DNA of 64,000 bases from CBDBLK01 sp965215445 (GCA_965215445.1 CBDCDT010000002.1:372001-436000), one strand, 5' to 3'; counted from the first letter of the stretch, positions 1-9,151 are shown. Numbers and translations: made by a program. Notes: a model not told the origin generated them from the sequence alone.

Positions 1-703
1 CCTCACCGTGGGGATGCAGGCGCAAGCTGGCGGGACGAATACCGTTGGACAAATGCCACTGATAGCGGGTGTCTTTCCACTGTTCAAAGGCCTCTCGGTG
101 TGTTCCAGGCCTTAGAAAATACTGCATCTCCATTTGCTCAAATTCACGCATACGAAAAATAAAGTGGCCAGGCGTGACCTCATTGCGAAAGGCCTTGCCC
201 ACTTGGGCCACTCCAAAGGGCAGTTTCATGCGCATGGAAGATTGTATCTGACTAAAATTGACAAAAATACCCTGTGCCGTCTCCGGCCTTAAATAGGCCG
301 TCGAAGCGCTGCCTTCGGCCGCTCCAACCTGGGTCTTAAACATCAAATTAAAATTTCTGGGTTCCGTAAAAGAATCTTTGGCACCACAGTCGGGGCAATT
401 TTTTTGAAGGTCAATATGGTCTTCACGAAAACGGGCCTTGCAATTTTTACAATCGACCATGCGGTCATTAAAGCCTTCAGTGTGCCCCGAGGCCTGCCAA
501 ACTTGCGGACTCATCAAAATTGAAGCATCCAGGCCCACCACGTCTTCCCGATAACACATGGACTTCCACCAACTATCTTGAATATTTCTCTTAAGTTCAG
601 TTCCCAAGGGGCCATAGTCGTAGCATCCTCCCATTCCCCCATAAATTTGCGAGCTTTGAAACAAAAACCCGCGCCTTTTACAAAGGCCGGCCAAATCGCT
701 CAT
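1..703 (-). CDS. glyS: Glycyl-tRNA synthetase, N-terminal part (cut by window edge)
   Basis: This class II aminoacyl-tRNA synthetase charges tRNA-Gly with glycine in the cytoplasm. The ATG lies at 703-701, and the frame stays open to base 1, so about 234 N-terminal residues are seen and the C-terminus lies outside. The N-terminus reads as the single-chain (alpha2) type: KRRGFLFQSSQIYGG, a YDYGPLG stretch, then a four-cysteine zinc module (CKNC ... CPDC). Class II motif 2 follows (FRNEVTPGHFIFRMREFEQ), with RPETAQGIF just before it. It is the last gene of a minus-strand operon with the exporter at 736-2451 (32-nt gap). Confidence 0.95.
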   Translation of the reverse strand, partial: MSDLAGLCKRRGFLFQSSQIYGGMGGCYDYGPLGTELKRNIQDSWWKSMCYREDVVGLDASILMSPQVWQASGHTEGFNDRMVDCKNCKARFREDHIDLQKNCPDCGAKDSFTEPRNFNLMFKTQVGAAEGSASTAYLRPETAQGIFVNFSQIQSSMRMKLPFGVAQVGKAFRNEVTPGHFIFRMREFEQMEMQYFLRPGTHREAFEQWKDTRYQWHLSNGIRPASLRLHPHGE

Positions 704-735
704 TGATTCTAAATTTCGTTCCAATCCAAACCCCT

Positions 736-2451
736 TTAATTTTTAATACTCAACTCGTAGAGCTTGGCGTATTCCCCGCCCAATTCCATCAATTCTCGAT
801 GGCCACCTTTTTCAATCAACTTCCCATCTTTAATCACATAAATCCTATCAAAGTCCTGAATGGTACTCAATCTATGGGCCACGGCAATGACTGTCTTGTG
901 ACCGGCCAGATTATCAAGTGCTTTTTGAACGACCTTTTCCGATTCATTGTCGAGTGCCGAAGTGGCCTCGTCAAAAAGTAAAACGGGAGTGTCTTGAAGA
1001 TAGGCCCTGGCAATGGTCAGGCGCTGCTGTTGTCCGCCGGACAGGCGCACCCCCCGATCACCGATAACGGTATCCAATCCATGGGGTAGTTTTTTGACGA
1101 ACCCGGAGGCGTAGGCAACTTCAAGCGCCTCCCAAATGGCCCTTTCCGAAAACTCCCGCCCCAAACAGAGATTGGCCTTGACACTGTCGTGAAAAAGAAA
1201 AAGTTCCTGTCCGACAAGGCCAAAGAGATTCCTCAATGAGGCCAGCGTGAGGTCGGACAAGCGGTGTCCGTCGATAAGGATATCTCCGCGCTCAACCGGA
1301 TAAAATCCCAACAAAAGGTCGATGAAAGTGGATTTTCCCGAACCGGAAGTTCCCACCAACGCAATTTTTTCTCCCTTTTTGACCGTTAAATCCAGACCAC
1401 TGATAACATCTCCCTCGCCATAACAAAAATAAAGATCGCGCACGAAAATCCCTTGCTTGAAATCATCCAGTTCAACTTTCCCCTGGTTGACTTCCTCGGG
1501 AAGGTCAAAAATTTCCTGCAAGCGATCCGAGGCCGCATAGGCCTGGCCCAAATGAACATTGGCCTCGCTAAATTTGCGGATGGGATCCATGAAGAGGGCC
1601 AAGGCGGCAATGAAAGCAACGAACTCTCCCACTGTAACGGCATCGGATTGGATGCGGTAGTGAGCAAAAATAATGACTCCCGAAAAAGCACACGCCCCCA
1701 CCAACTCCACAAAAGGGTGGGCAATTTCTTCAATAAAAGTGGTTTTCATCTGGGCCGAAAAAAATCCCTTTTGAGAACCGTTAAAACGGCCAAAAATAAA
1801 TTTTTGCAAATTAAAGGCCTTGGTAACTTTATTCGCTCCAAAACTTTCGGCAATATTGTGAGTGAGTTCCCCACGCTCCTTTTGAACCTCGCCCTGGCCC
1901 TGACGTATGCGACGCCCGGTAATTTGAAAAATCAACAACAAAAAAGGGGCGGTAACGAGAATCACCAGCGTCAACTGCCAATCGGCCCAAAAGGCCATAC
2001 CCAGATACACCAGTGCCTTGAGCGGTTCACGAATAAGATCAATGCAGGCCTTGAAACCCATGGCAAACATATCGCTATCGTTGACAATTCGAGAGATAAT
2101 TTGCCCCTGTTTGCTCTGGTTAAAAAAACTCACCGGCAACCTGAGAAGCTTATTAAAAAGGTTTGAGCGCAAAGAGCAAGTGGCGCGATCCCTGATAAAG
2201 CGCAACCAATAAAAGTGAAAAAAACGGCAGGGAAAGTTGAAAATGCCCAAAACCAGCAGTTGCGCCGCCAGAAAAAAGACTTCACGGCCGGAAGCGTTCG
2301 GAGAAAGGCCGGTATCGAAAAGAGGTTTGACCAGACTGACCTGCCACCCTCCAATGCCCGCCAGACAAGCGGAAAAAATGACAACCCCTGTAACCTTGAG
2401 CTTATAGGGCAAAATATAGGGCAAAAGTTTTTTGAAGAACAATTCAAACAT
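736..2451 (-). CDS. msbA: MsbA-type lipid ABC exporter (TMD-NBD fusion)
   Basis: This is a 571-residue half-transporter of the inner membrane. It probably flips lipid A core or another lipid using ATP. The N-terminal half is a six-helix exporter domain, and the C-terminal half carries Walker A (VGTSGSGKST), the signature LSGGQQQR, Walker B (VLLFDEATSAL) and the switch histidine (AVAHRLST). I chose the ATG at 2451 because the longer TTG start at 2526 would overlap the upstream recO stop and adds a tail not typical of the family. The msbA assignment is by overall similarity; another lipid or drug exporter of the same family cannot be excluded. Confidence 0.85.
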   Translation of the reverse strand: MFELFFKKLLPYILPYKLKVTGVVIFSACLAGIGGWQVSLVKPLFDTGLSPNASGREVFFLAAQLLVLGIFNFPCRFFHFYWLRFIRDRATCSLRSNLFNKLLRLPVSFFNQSKQGQIISRIVNDSDMFAMGFKACIDLIREPLKALVYLGMAFWADWQLTLVILVTAPFLLLIFQITGRRIRQGQGEVQKERGELTHNIAESFGANKVTKAFNLQKFIFGRFNGSQKGFFSAQMKTTFIEEIAHPFVELVGACAFSGVIIFAHYRIQSDAVTVGEFVAFIAALALFMDPIRKFSEANVHLGQAYAASDRLQEIFDLPEEVNQGKVELDDFKQGIFVRDLYFCYGEGDVISGLDLTVKKGEKIALVGTSGSGKSTFIDLLLGFYPVERGDILIDGHRLSDLTLASLRNLFGLVGQELFLFHDSVKANLCLGREFSERAIWEALEVAYASGFVKKLPHGLDTVIGDRGVRLSGGQQQRLTIARAYLQDTPVLLFDEATSALDNESEKVVQKALDNLAGHKTVIAVAHRLSTIQDFDRIYVIKDGKLIEKGGHRELMELGGEYAKLYELSIKN

Positions 2452-2485
2452 GTTCGGGCATCTTAATTTTTTCTCTTTTAAAACG

Positions 2486-3280
2486 TCAAAGTAATGCAGA
2501 AACCGATTTGAAATCTTTGTGCCCAAAATGGAGCTGAAAACAAAAATAGGAAAAAAGCATGTGAACTGCCTCTACCCGCACCAATTTCAAACCTCCCAAG
2601 TCACTGTATTTATGCTGAGCGATTGTCCCCAGGAGTTCCCAAAGCTCTCGCCCTGATGCCCCATCGCCCACTTCCGCCCTCTCTTCAGACTGAATACAGT
2701 CAAAACAGGCAAAAGAGCCGTGGTGAAACATCAAATAAAGCTGGGAACAAGGGGCCAAGACCCTGGCACACAAAACGCAGTGCTCACGCTGGGGGAAAAG
2801 GCCCTGCTCAATCAGCAATTTGGTGAGAAAAACAAAAAGTTTCCCACGAACGTCACAGGAAGTGGATTTTTCCAAGTGAAAAAGAGCATTGCTCAAAAGG
2901 CGAAATCCCCCTTCATTGACGTTTACGCTCTGCAAATTTTCGTCGTGCAAATTTTCGGCCGGGCACGTCTTGCGCATTGTTTCTAAATAAAAGCACATCA
3001 AAGAAAAGGCCTGGTAATTGTGCCGGATATTTTCATGCACCCACAAAGGCCTCCATTCTCTAGCGCGGTAAAGCTCCAATGTCGGGCGCGAGCGAGCGAG
3101 TTCGACTTGGAGCATATGCCCCAATTCCAGACAGGAGGATTTTTTCTTTTTGCCCCCTCCCATGCCACCGAAAAAGAGAACTGAGGCCAGTCGCCCCTTG
3201 CGAGACAGAAGGTGACCGATAAGATGGCATTCCTGATAGGGAATCTTATAAATCAAAAGGCCTTCCAGAGAAGTATTCAC
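2486..3280 (-). CDS. recO: DNA repair protein RecO
   Basis: RecO acts with RecF and RecR to load RecA onto SSB-coated single-stranded gaps. The 264-residue protein has the RecO layout: an N-terminal OB fold (LEGLLIYKIPYQECHLIGHLL), a helical middle and a zinc module (CVLC ... CFDC). The start is GTG, 7 nt after the stop of the upstream helicase gene, with no strong ribosome-binding site, so it is probably translated by coupling. It sits second in a helicase-recO-msbA-glyS operon. Confidence 0.82.
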   Translation of the reverse strand: MNTSLEGLLIYKIPYQECHLIGHLLSRKGRLASVLFFGGMGGGKKKKSSCLELGHMLQVELARSRPTLELYRAREWRPLWVHENIRHNYQAFSLMCFYLETMRKTCPAENLHDENLQSVNVNEGGFRLLSNALFHLEKSTSCDVRGKLFVFLTKLLIEQGLFPQREHCVLCARVLAPCSQLYLMFHHGSFACFDCIQSEERAEVGDGASGRELWELLGTIAQHKYSDLGGLKLVRVEAVHMLFSYFCFQLHFGHKDFKSVSALL

Positions 3281-3287
3281 CTAAAAC

Positions 3288-4277
3288 TTATAGCACCCAC
3301 TGTTCATACTCGCCCGCTAAAAAACTTTTACACCAGATCAAAAGCCTTTGCCTCAGAGAAAGACCTGGCCAATTCAAGCAATGGAGTGTGAAATCTTCGC
3401 CCCGCCTTCCCCCACGGGCACCCATCTGCAACCATAGCGCTGCATCTTCGACGGCAAAACTCAAATAAACCGCCTGAAAACTGGGGAGATTGACCCCGTG
3501 CCCCAAAACCGAAGTGCAAATAATCGCCAAAGGGCGGGGAATTTTTGCAAGTTGTCGCTGAAAGGTTGCGACTTCCCCCCCCACGCAACCAAGTGCGCAA
3601 AGATGGTGGCGATGGCAAAAATCCAGCCAGTAATCCACTTCCCTGCGGGTTTTGACGAACAAAAGCGAAGTTTGCCCCCGTTTAAGCCCCATCACAAAGT
3701 GGCGCCGCAAGCGGTTTGCTCCGAAAGGCCCATAATAGCGCACACTTCGAGGCGGATGGCCCCACTGAAAATTGCCCCAATCCTGAACGCATACCTGATA
3801 ACCCGCCCAAGAAAATTCGCGGCGGCATTGTTCCAGCCAATGCTCTGAAAGGGTGGCAGTCAGGCCCACGACATTTTGACCGGAAGCGCCCACAATGTAG
3901 AGGTATTCCCTGAGCCAGGGGCGAAAGCTCTCCCCCCACAAATAAAACAAGTGAATTTCATCGAGCACGAAGGATGCGTCTATTTGCCTGACCCAGGCGA
4001 CCCCGTCTTCTCCAAACGTCTCAGGTGTGGCCACTATCAATGTCGGAGGACGGCCTTTTTTTTGTACAAGTGCCCTGAGGTCACTTTGACTGGTGAGGTA
4101 GCAAGTGTTTACGCGGCAACGCACGCGCTGGTAAAATTCGCCGGCGAGCGCGCGCAAAGGGGAAATGTAGACCCAATGCCCATGGCCACGAGTAAATAAC
4201 TCGATCAGTAAACTGGTTTTGCCCCACGCCGGAGGGGCCAAAAGTAAACTCAGCACAGCGCTGTTCCTTGAATTCAT
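3288..4277 (-). CDS. Small superfamily 2 DEAD/DEAH-like helicase
   Basis: This 329-residue protein contains almost only the helicase core. Motif I is APPAWGKTS, motif II DEIH, motif III TAT, motif Ia is near YISPLRALAG, and a motif VI-like stretch reads QMGARGGRRG. Such minimal SF2 proteins remodel nucleic acids with ATP, but I do not recognise the subfamily or substrate. I chose the ATG at 4277 (AGGGAAGG upstream) over a TTG at 4313. It is the first gene of the operon with recO, which makes a role in DNA repair plausible but unproven. Motif VI lacks the usual QxxGRxGR spacing. Confidence 0.75.
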   Translation of the reverse strand: MNSRNSAVLSLLLAPPAWGKTSLLIELFTRGHGHWVYISPLRALAGEFYQRVRCRVNTCYLTSQSDLRALVQKKGRPPTLIVATPETFGEDGVAWVRQIDASFVLDEIHLFYLWGESFRPWLREYLYIVGASGQNVVGLTATLSEHWLEQCRREFSWAGYQVCVQDWGNFQWGHPPRSVRYYGPFGANRLRRHFVMGLKRGQTSLLFVKTRREVDYWLDFCHRHHLCALGCVGGEVATFQRQLAKIPRPLAIICTSVLGHGVNLPSFQAVYLSFAVEDAALWLQMGARGGRRGEDFTLHCLNWPGLSLRQRLLIWCKSFLAGEYEQWVL

Positions 4278-4343
4278 GCCTTCCCTATTGAAAAGTCCTT
4301 TCCAAAATCGCAAGCTCTAAGTCATGGAAAATAGGCGTTGCCA

Positions 4344-5069
4344 ATGAACCGAATTTTAATTTTTGAACAGGAATGGAGTCAAAAACAAACGATTGAGGTA
4401 AAAGACGTTGAACGCCTGACTCATATCAATAAAGTCATCCGCCCTCGCGTTGGCGACCGGCTCAAACTTTGTCTGGTGGGCCATGGTCTGGCCTGCGCAC
4501 GGGTAGAATCTTTAAGCGATCACTCGCTCACCCTCAAAATCTTGGAACACTCGCAGGGTCTGCTCGCAAACATTCATTTGGAAGTGGGGCTTTCCCGACC
4601 GCTGACTTGTAAAAAGCTGCTCGAAGCGGGAACCTCGCTGGGAGTTGGCAGTTTTTCCTTTTTTCACACAGAACTCAGCCAAAAAAGCTATGCTTCCAGC
4701 AAATTCTTCCGCACTGGTGGGGCAGAACGCGCCATCTGCCACGGACTTTCCGTATCTGGAGTTTATTATCAAATGCCTTCCTGGAAACTTCATGCGCCGG
4801 GAGTTTTTCCCAATTCAAAAGAAAAGCAAAAATATTTTCTCTCACTGCACACACAAACAACTTTTGCGAAAGTTCGGCCGAATTTCAAGCAGGCCATCGT
4901 TATCGCCATAGGGCCGGAACGGGACTGGACTGAAAAGGAAGAACAACAACTTTTGCAAAACGGCCATCGCCCCGTAAGTCTTGGCCCAAGCATCTTAAAA
5001 GTTGAGGCCGCCGCCTGCGTGGCACTGGGGCAGTTGCAGCTTTTAAAATTTATCCATGAGATGCCCTGA
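4344..5069 (+). CDS. rsmE: 16S rRNA (uracil-1498-N3)-methyltransferase RsmE
   Basis: RsmE methylates U1498 of 16S rRNA using S-adenosylmethionine. The 241-residue product has the N-terminal PUA-like domain (HINKVIRPRVGDRLKLC) and a C-terminal SPOUT knot with IGPERDWTEKEE and LGPSILKVEAAACVALGQLQ, which are hallmarks of this family. The ATG at 4344 is preferred to a TTG two codons earlier because MNRILIFE is the typical start. It is transcribed divergently from the helicase-recO operon. Confidence 0.93.
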   Translation: MNRILIFEQEWSQKQTIEVKDVERLTHINKVIRPRVGDRLKLCLVGHGLACARVESLSDHSLTLKILEHSQGLLANIHLEVGLSRPLTCKKLLEAGTSLGVGSFSFFHTELSQKSYASSKFFRTGGAERAICHGLSVSGVYYQMPSWKLHAPGVFPNSKEKQKYFLSLHTQTTFAKVRPNFKQAIVIAIGPERDWTEKEEQQLLQNGHRPVSLGPSILKVEAAACVALGQLQLLKFIHEMP

Positions 5070-5116
5070 AAATCCCGACAATTTCCCTCATTTCTGTTTT
5101 TAGTTAGAATGGTGAT

Positions 5117-6208
5117 ATGAGACAGCACGGCCTTTTAACCTATTTGGTAAAACTTCGCCAAGTTTTAAGGCCTTGCTTTAGCTATCGCGGTGTCTCTCTA
5201 CTTGAAGCTCTGGTGGCAATAGGGTTAACAGGCGCGCTCACCTTGGGATACCTGCGAATTTCCCAAAGTCACGATAAATCTCAAAAAAAGATCGAGGCAG
5301 GATTTGAAATTGATATGCTGGCCTTGGATATGGCCCAGCTATTAAACAATGATCAGGCCTGTGGCAACACCTTGAGTGCCATTAGCAATATTGCCAATGG
5401 GAACACTATTGCGGAGATCAAGAACGCTAGCGGCAGAACTATTTTTCAACAAGGGAAGAAATACGGACAAAACCTGATCCAGATCAAATCCATGAAAATA
5501 GGAAAACTGGACCTGGCGACCGATGGTTATGGCAGCTTGCACTTAAGAGTTACCTTTGAAAAAACTGCCAAGATTATCACGGGAAAGAAAGAAGAAATAA
5601 GAAGAATCCCCCTGTCGATTCAACAAACTTCAGGTGCGGTGATTTGCAACCCCGATGCCTCCCTCACCCGTGTCGCCCAAAACGCCCAAGAAGTAACGTG
5701 CAAAAGCCTCGGTGGAACCATTGATACGGGAACCGGCAAATGCAAGCTACCATTTGTCGGCTCGAATTGTCAGCACTATGTGGTCGGATTTAATAACGAC
5801 GGGAGCCTTATTTGTGGCGACTATACCGGTTCGCTAACACCAACGCAGCAGCCACCACCGCCGCCTCCTCCGCCGCCACAAGCACCACCACCGCCGCCTC
5901 CACCTCCTCCACCTCCTCCGCCACCACCGCCACCTCTGCCACCACCGCCGCCGCCACCTCCAGCGGCACCTACGCCGTCTGCCACTAATTGCTGTCCAAA
6001 TGGCAGAAAATCGAGTTGTAACAAGGCCTGTGTACAAGCATGCTGGGATAGTCATACTTGCACTGGATCCATCAAAATATATGAGATTCAACAAGCGCAT
6101 TGCACTTGCGGTGCATATCAGGATCTCTCGCGCTGTCGATACGAAAATTCGAAATGTATAATAGAGTTCTCAGACCTCTCAGCACCCTCACATTGGTTAG
6201 GTCCGTAA
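5117..6208 (+). CDS. Pseudopilin-like protein with long polyproline linker and Cys-rich C-terminus
   Basis: The N-terminus carries a type III (prepilin) signal: YRG, then VSLLEALVAIGLTGALTLGYL, with glycine at -1 and glutamate at +5 of the predicted peptidase cut. That points to a type IV pilin or type II secretion pseudopilin. Residues of roughly 240-295 are an almost pure proline run, followed by a domain of about 75 residues rich in cysteine (NCCPNGRKSSCNKACVQACW and beyond). The 363-residue length is large for a minor pilin. The proline run may hold the C-terminal disulfide-rich domain away from the fibre. The function of that domain is unknown. The 3' end overlaps the convergent tatD gene by 12 bp. 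Confidence 0.8.
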   Translation: MRQHGLLTYLVKLRQVLRPCFSYRGVSLLEALVAIGLTGALTLGYLRISQSHDKSQKKIEAGFEIDMLALDMAQLLNNDQACGNTLSAISNIANGNTIAEIKNASGRTIFQQGKKYGQNLIQIKSMKIGKLDLATDGYGSLHLRVTFEKTAKIITGKKEEIRRIPLSIQQTSGAVICNPDASLTRVAQNAQEVTCKSLGGTIDTGTGKCKLPFVGSNCQHYVVGFNNDGSLICGDYTGSLTPTQQPPPPPPPPPQAPPPPPPPPPPPPPPPPPLPPPPPPPPAAPTPSATNCCPNGRKSSCNKACVQACWDSHTCTGSIKIYEIQQAHCTCGAYQDLSRCRYENSKCIIEFSDLSAPSHWLGP

Positions 6209-7015
6209 ATCAAAAAGCCTTTGCGCATTGGAAGTGGTTTGGGCCAAAACCTGCTCTATCTCCACTTGTTTAATTTCAGCGATTTTTTCCGCCACCAAGG
6301 GAAGGTAGTAGGGGGCGTTTTCCCGGCCGCGATAAGGGTCGGGAGTTAAAAAGGGTGAATCCGTCTCCAAAAGGATGCGCTCAAGAGGACACAGTCTTAC
6401 GATGTTGCGAACATTTTCGGCATTTTTAAACGTGATAATTCCATTGAGGCCCAGAAAAAATCCCAACTCAAGGGCCTTTTCGGCCAGTTCGGGGCCAGAG
6501 GTAAAGCTGTGGACGACTCCCTTTTTTTTGAGAGAGGGGGCCAAATCGGCCAAAACCTGCCCGGTTTCCCGGTCGGCATCGCGGGTGTGAATCACCACCG
6601 GAAGATCAAATTCGGCGGCAATTTCCAGTTGGCGGCAAAAAACTTCGTGTTGTTTTTCTCGGGGAGAATGATCGTAGTGAAAATCCAGCCCGATTTCTCC
6701 AATTGCCACGATTTTATAATCACGGGCCTTGCTTGCAAATTCACAAATTTCGCGGTCAACTTCGTCGTTCCATTGTTTGGCCTCGTGAGGGTGGATGCCT
6801 TGAGTGCAAAAAACCGGAGCATGGGCCTTGGCCAGTTGGCGAACGACGCTCAGGTTTTTTGGTTCCACCGAAATGGTGACCATCTTTTCTACTTTCTTGT
6901 CCCGAGACTTGGCGAGAATCTCTTCCAAGGGAAGCTCTTTGAGGTAATCCAAGTGGCAATGGGTTTCAATCAAAGGCCCATCAAAAATCGGGATTTCACG
7001 CTGGACTTTACCCAC
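6197..7015 (-). CDS. tatD: TatD family metal-dependent deoxyribonuclease
   Basis: TatD-type enzymes are TIM-barrel hydrolases with two metals that act as 3'-5' exonucleases or other phosphoesterases. The 272-residue protein shows the metal ligands in ETHCHLDYL, GEIGLDFHYD, PVVIHTRDA, VVHSFTSG and LLETDSPFLTP. The start is GTG at 7015, 4 nt after the stop of the VKOR-DsbA gene, so the two are co-transcribed. There is no sign that it is connected to Tat secretion. Confidence 0.92.
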   Translation of the reverse strand: MGKVQREIPIFDGPLIETHCHLDYLKELPLEEILAKSRDKKVEKMVTISVEPKNLSVVRQLAKAHAPVFCTQGIHPHEAKQWNDEVDREICEFASKARDYKIVAIGEIGLDFHYDHSPREKQHEVFCRQLEIAAEFDLPVVIHTRDADRETGQVLADLAPSLKKKGVVHSFTSGPELAEKALELGFFLGLNGIITFKNAENVRNIVRLCPLERILLETDSPFLTPDPYRGRENAPYYLPLVAEKIAEIKQVEIEQVLAQTTSNAQRLFDLRT

Positions 7016-7019
7016 GACT

Positions 7020-8180
7020 CTATTTCTGTTTAGTCAAAAGATCGTCGATAATGGCGGTGATCGAAGCCAGCGGAAGAGCGCCTTCGATTTTGCGGCCATT
7101 GAGCAACCAGGAGGGGGTTGAGCGTATGTTGAAGGGTGCCGCGGCCTCGACGTAACGACCGACCTTGAGGCGCGTTTCTTCGGCCTCCACACATGAAGAA
7201 ACTCCTTCACGTTCGGCCACGCGCTTGACCCAATCCTGTGAGAGTTCCTTTTGTCCGGCAAAAATCTCTGCCTCAATGGCGGGAAATTTTCCGGGGAGGC
7301 AAGATGCCAAATAGGCCGCCCGACAGGCGTTTTGGTGGAGGGGACGTTTCATTTCGGGATTGCAGCCTTGATCCAAGGGATAAAAAAAGTATTGCAAACT
7401 GATTTTTCCCCGATAGCGTTCGATTTCTCCCAACCGATGAAAAACTTCGCTCAGGCCCTGACAGGCGGGACACTCAAAATCGCTGAATTTGGTAATGCGG
7501 ATGGGGGCCGCACTAAATTCTGGAGCGGCGGAAAGCAGGCGGTATTCCGAATCAAAATTGGGTTTGCCCAGGTCTTTGAGAGCGTAGAAACTGGTTAGCA
7601 AGGCCTGGTTTTTTTTGCCTTTTGCGAGTTCTTTTTGGTGGGCGTGATTATAACCTATCCCCCCTACGACCAAAGCAATCACCAAATAAGAACCAGCAGT
7701 CACCCAGTCCAGACCCCAGGTACGGTCGCGCCGCCAAAATACAAAAGCGGCCAGGGCACTGGCCAGATAGTACAGGGTACAAAAAGGGCAGAGTCCCCCC
7801 AAGGCAATCAGGGAATACAAAAAAAGCAGCGTGCAGCCGACGACATTCACCCCTAGAAGAGCGCGGTTGGTGCGCTCCACCCGCTCGCTTTGAAAGAAGT
7901 AACCCGCCAAGACAAAAAGGCCAATTAAAATACCAAACAGGGAAATGGGAACGCCCAAAATATTGGACAGGGGGGAGTTGGTGGTGACGTCGCAATTAAA
8001 AAAACTGTTGATGTAGCAAAGCGAGGCCGTACTCAGACCTTCGGGGTATTTGACTTCAAAGTAGTGGGAAGTCAGATAGGCCGAAAAACCCACCATACAA
8101 CTTGCGGCCAAAATAAAGAGGGCGTGGAATGTGGCCGAGGCATCGCTATAAAAACTGCCTCTGGAATGATTTTCTGACAT
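7020..8180 (-). CDS. Vitamin K epoxide reductase (VKOR)-DsbA fusion, disulfide-forming enzyme
   Basis: This 386-residue membrane protein should form disulfide bonds in the periplasm and pass electrons to quinone. The N-terminal half has several transmembrane helices with VKOR features: a loop cysteine in FFNCDV, a helix-capping SPLSNILGVP and the quinone-side CPFC. The C-terminal third is thioredoxin-like with the DsbA motif FECPACQ and a cis-proline in STPSW. The fusion lets one protein do the work of DsbB and DsbA. The ATG at 8180 has AAGGA 7 nt upstream; the longer TTG reading frame is rejected. The Cys-rich secreted proteins in this window are plausible substrates. Confidence 0.9.
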   Translation of the reverse strand: MSENHSRGSFYSDASATFHALFILAASCMVGFSAYLTSHYFEVKYPEGLSTASLCYINSFFNCDVTTNSPLSNILGVPISLFGILIGLFVLAGYFFQSERVERTNRALLGVNVVGCTLLFLYSLIALGGLCPFCTLYYLASALAAFVFWRRDRTWGLDWVTAGSYLVIALVVGGIGYNHAHQKELAKGKKNQALLTSFYALKDLGKPNFDSEYRLLSAAPEFSAAPIRITKFSDFECPACQGLSEVFHRLGEIERYRGKISLQYFFYPLDQGCNPEMKRPLHQNACRAAYLASCLPGKFPAIEAEIFAGQKELSQDWVKRVAEREGVSSCVEAEETRLKVGRYVEAAAPFNIRSTPSWLLNGRKIEGALPLASITAIIDDLLTKQK

Positions 8181-8215
8181 ATCGCATCCTTTTTTTTGGA
8201 GTTTCAATTTTTTCG

Positions 8216-8244
8216 AGTATATAGTGGCCAATTGGGTTCGTGAA
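8216..8244 (-). promoter_or_regulatory. Sigma70-type promoter for the VKOR-DsbA/tatD operon
   Basis: Read on the minus strand, a -35 TTCACG (complement of 8239-8244) and a -10 TATACT (complement of 8216-8221) are separated by 17 bp. The predicted start lies about 30 nt before the ATG. Confidence 0.5.
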
Positions 8245-8342
8245 GTTCTTGACAATATGCAAAAAAAAGAATTTGACTTTCACTCTCCCCTTTTGTAGTT
8301 ACAAACCAGAGCAATGCCGCTCACTACTTTGGAGAATTTACC

Positions 8343-8864
8343 ATGATTTTGCGCCAACTAATTTCGAGTTTTCTGATTCAGGCCATCTTTTTGACTTCGA
8401 TCAACGCCTATCCCTCCAACACCAAGACCGTTTTTTTGATGAATGAGAAGCGAGAGCTTCGCTGCCAAATCACTCCCGAAACGGTCAAACTTTTTTCCCT
8501 GGGACAGTTGGAAAATCTGATTCAAAAAGATGCCCTGGCGGTGAAACTTGGCGAATCCCAGGTCAGCGAATTTCGCCCGTGCGATGAGGATGATGCCTTT
8601 TACGCTGAAATTGTTTTTTCTGATCTCAAGTTAGCAGAAGCAATCGAAGCCCCCAGCCCCATAATGGCAATTATACTTACTTCGATGGGACTTATCGGGA
8701 TAATAACGATGGCGATAGTTCCAACCGGAAAAAGTGACGACAAAAAAAACCTCCAAGAAACCATCAAGGCCATCTGTGGAGAAAGGGACGCACTGGTCAC
8801 GAGTGACGGGGTTCAGTGTTTGGATGAAAATAAAAACAAGGCACAAGCAGAAGAGATTCAGTAA
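8343..8864 (+). CDS. Secreted or membrane protein of unknown function
   Basis: I do not recognise this 173-residue protein. It begins with a likely signal peptide (MILRQLISSFLIQAIFLTSI, cut after INA) and has one further hydrophobic helix near residues 103-122 (IMAIILTSMGLIGIITMAIV). The rest is polar with cysteines at the positions reading LRCQI, RPCDE, AICGE and VQCLDE. The ATG at 8343 has GGAG 8 nt upstream. It lies 23 bp before the DUF4160/DUF2442 pair but shows no link to it. Confidence 0.7.
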   Translation: MILRQLISSFLIQAIFLTSINAYPSNTKTVFLMNEKRELRCQITPETVKLFSLGQLENLIQKDALAVKLGESQVSEFRPCDEDDAFYAEIVFSDLKLAEAIEAPSPIMAIILTSMGLIGIITMAIVPTGKSDDKKNLQETIKAICGERDALVTSDGVQCLDENKNKAQAEEIQ

Positions 8865-8887
8865 AAAAATTATTATGAGGTGTCATA

Positions 8888-9151
8888 ATGCCAGAAATAT
8901 CGAGATTTTTTGGAATCAGAATTACGATGTTCTATATGGATCACGATCCACCTCACTTCCACGCCAGATACCAGAATTTTAAGGCCTCTTATGATATAAA
9001 AACAGGCAAAAGAATTGCAGGAACATTTCCAAAGAACGGAGAACGCATTATACAAAGCTGGGCAGAAATCAACAAAGGGCCGTTATTGAAAAACTGGGAA
9101 CTTATGAAAACGAAAGGAATATTTAAAAAGATAAAGGGAGCAGATAGATGA
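8888..9151 (+). CDS. DUF4160 domain protein (paired with DUF2442)
   Basis: This 87-residue protein is a full DUF4160 domain: MPEISRFFGIRI, then YMDHDPPHFHARY, and NWELMKTKG near the end. DUF4160 genes commonly sit just before DUF2442 genes, as here, and the pair has been listed as a candidate toxin-antitoxin module; I know of no firm biochemical role. The ribosome-binding site GAGGTG is good. Its stop overlaps the next start in ATGA, so the two proteins are made together. Confidence 0.9.
   Translation: MPEISRFFGIRITMFYMDHDPPHFHARYQNFKASYDIKTGKRIAGTFPKNGERIIQSWAEINKGPLLKNWELMKTKGIFKKIKGADR

Noticed and set aside
1453..2166. 237-codon plus-strand ORF
   Set aside because: It is antisense to the membrane domain of the MsbA-like exporter and resembles no protein.
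5821..6024. Minus-strand ORF encoding a polyglycine run
   Set aside because: It is the antisense of the polyproline codons and has no start signal.
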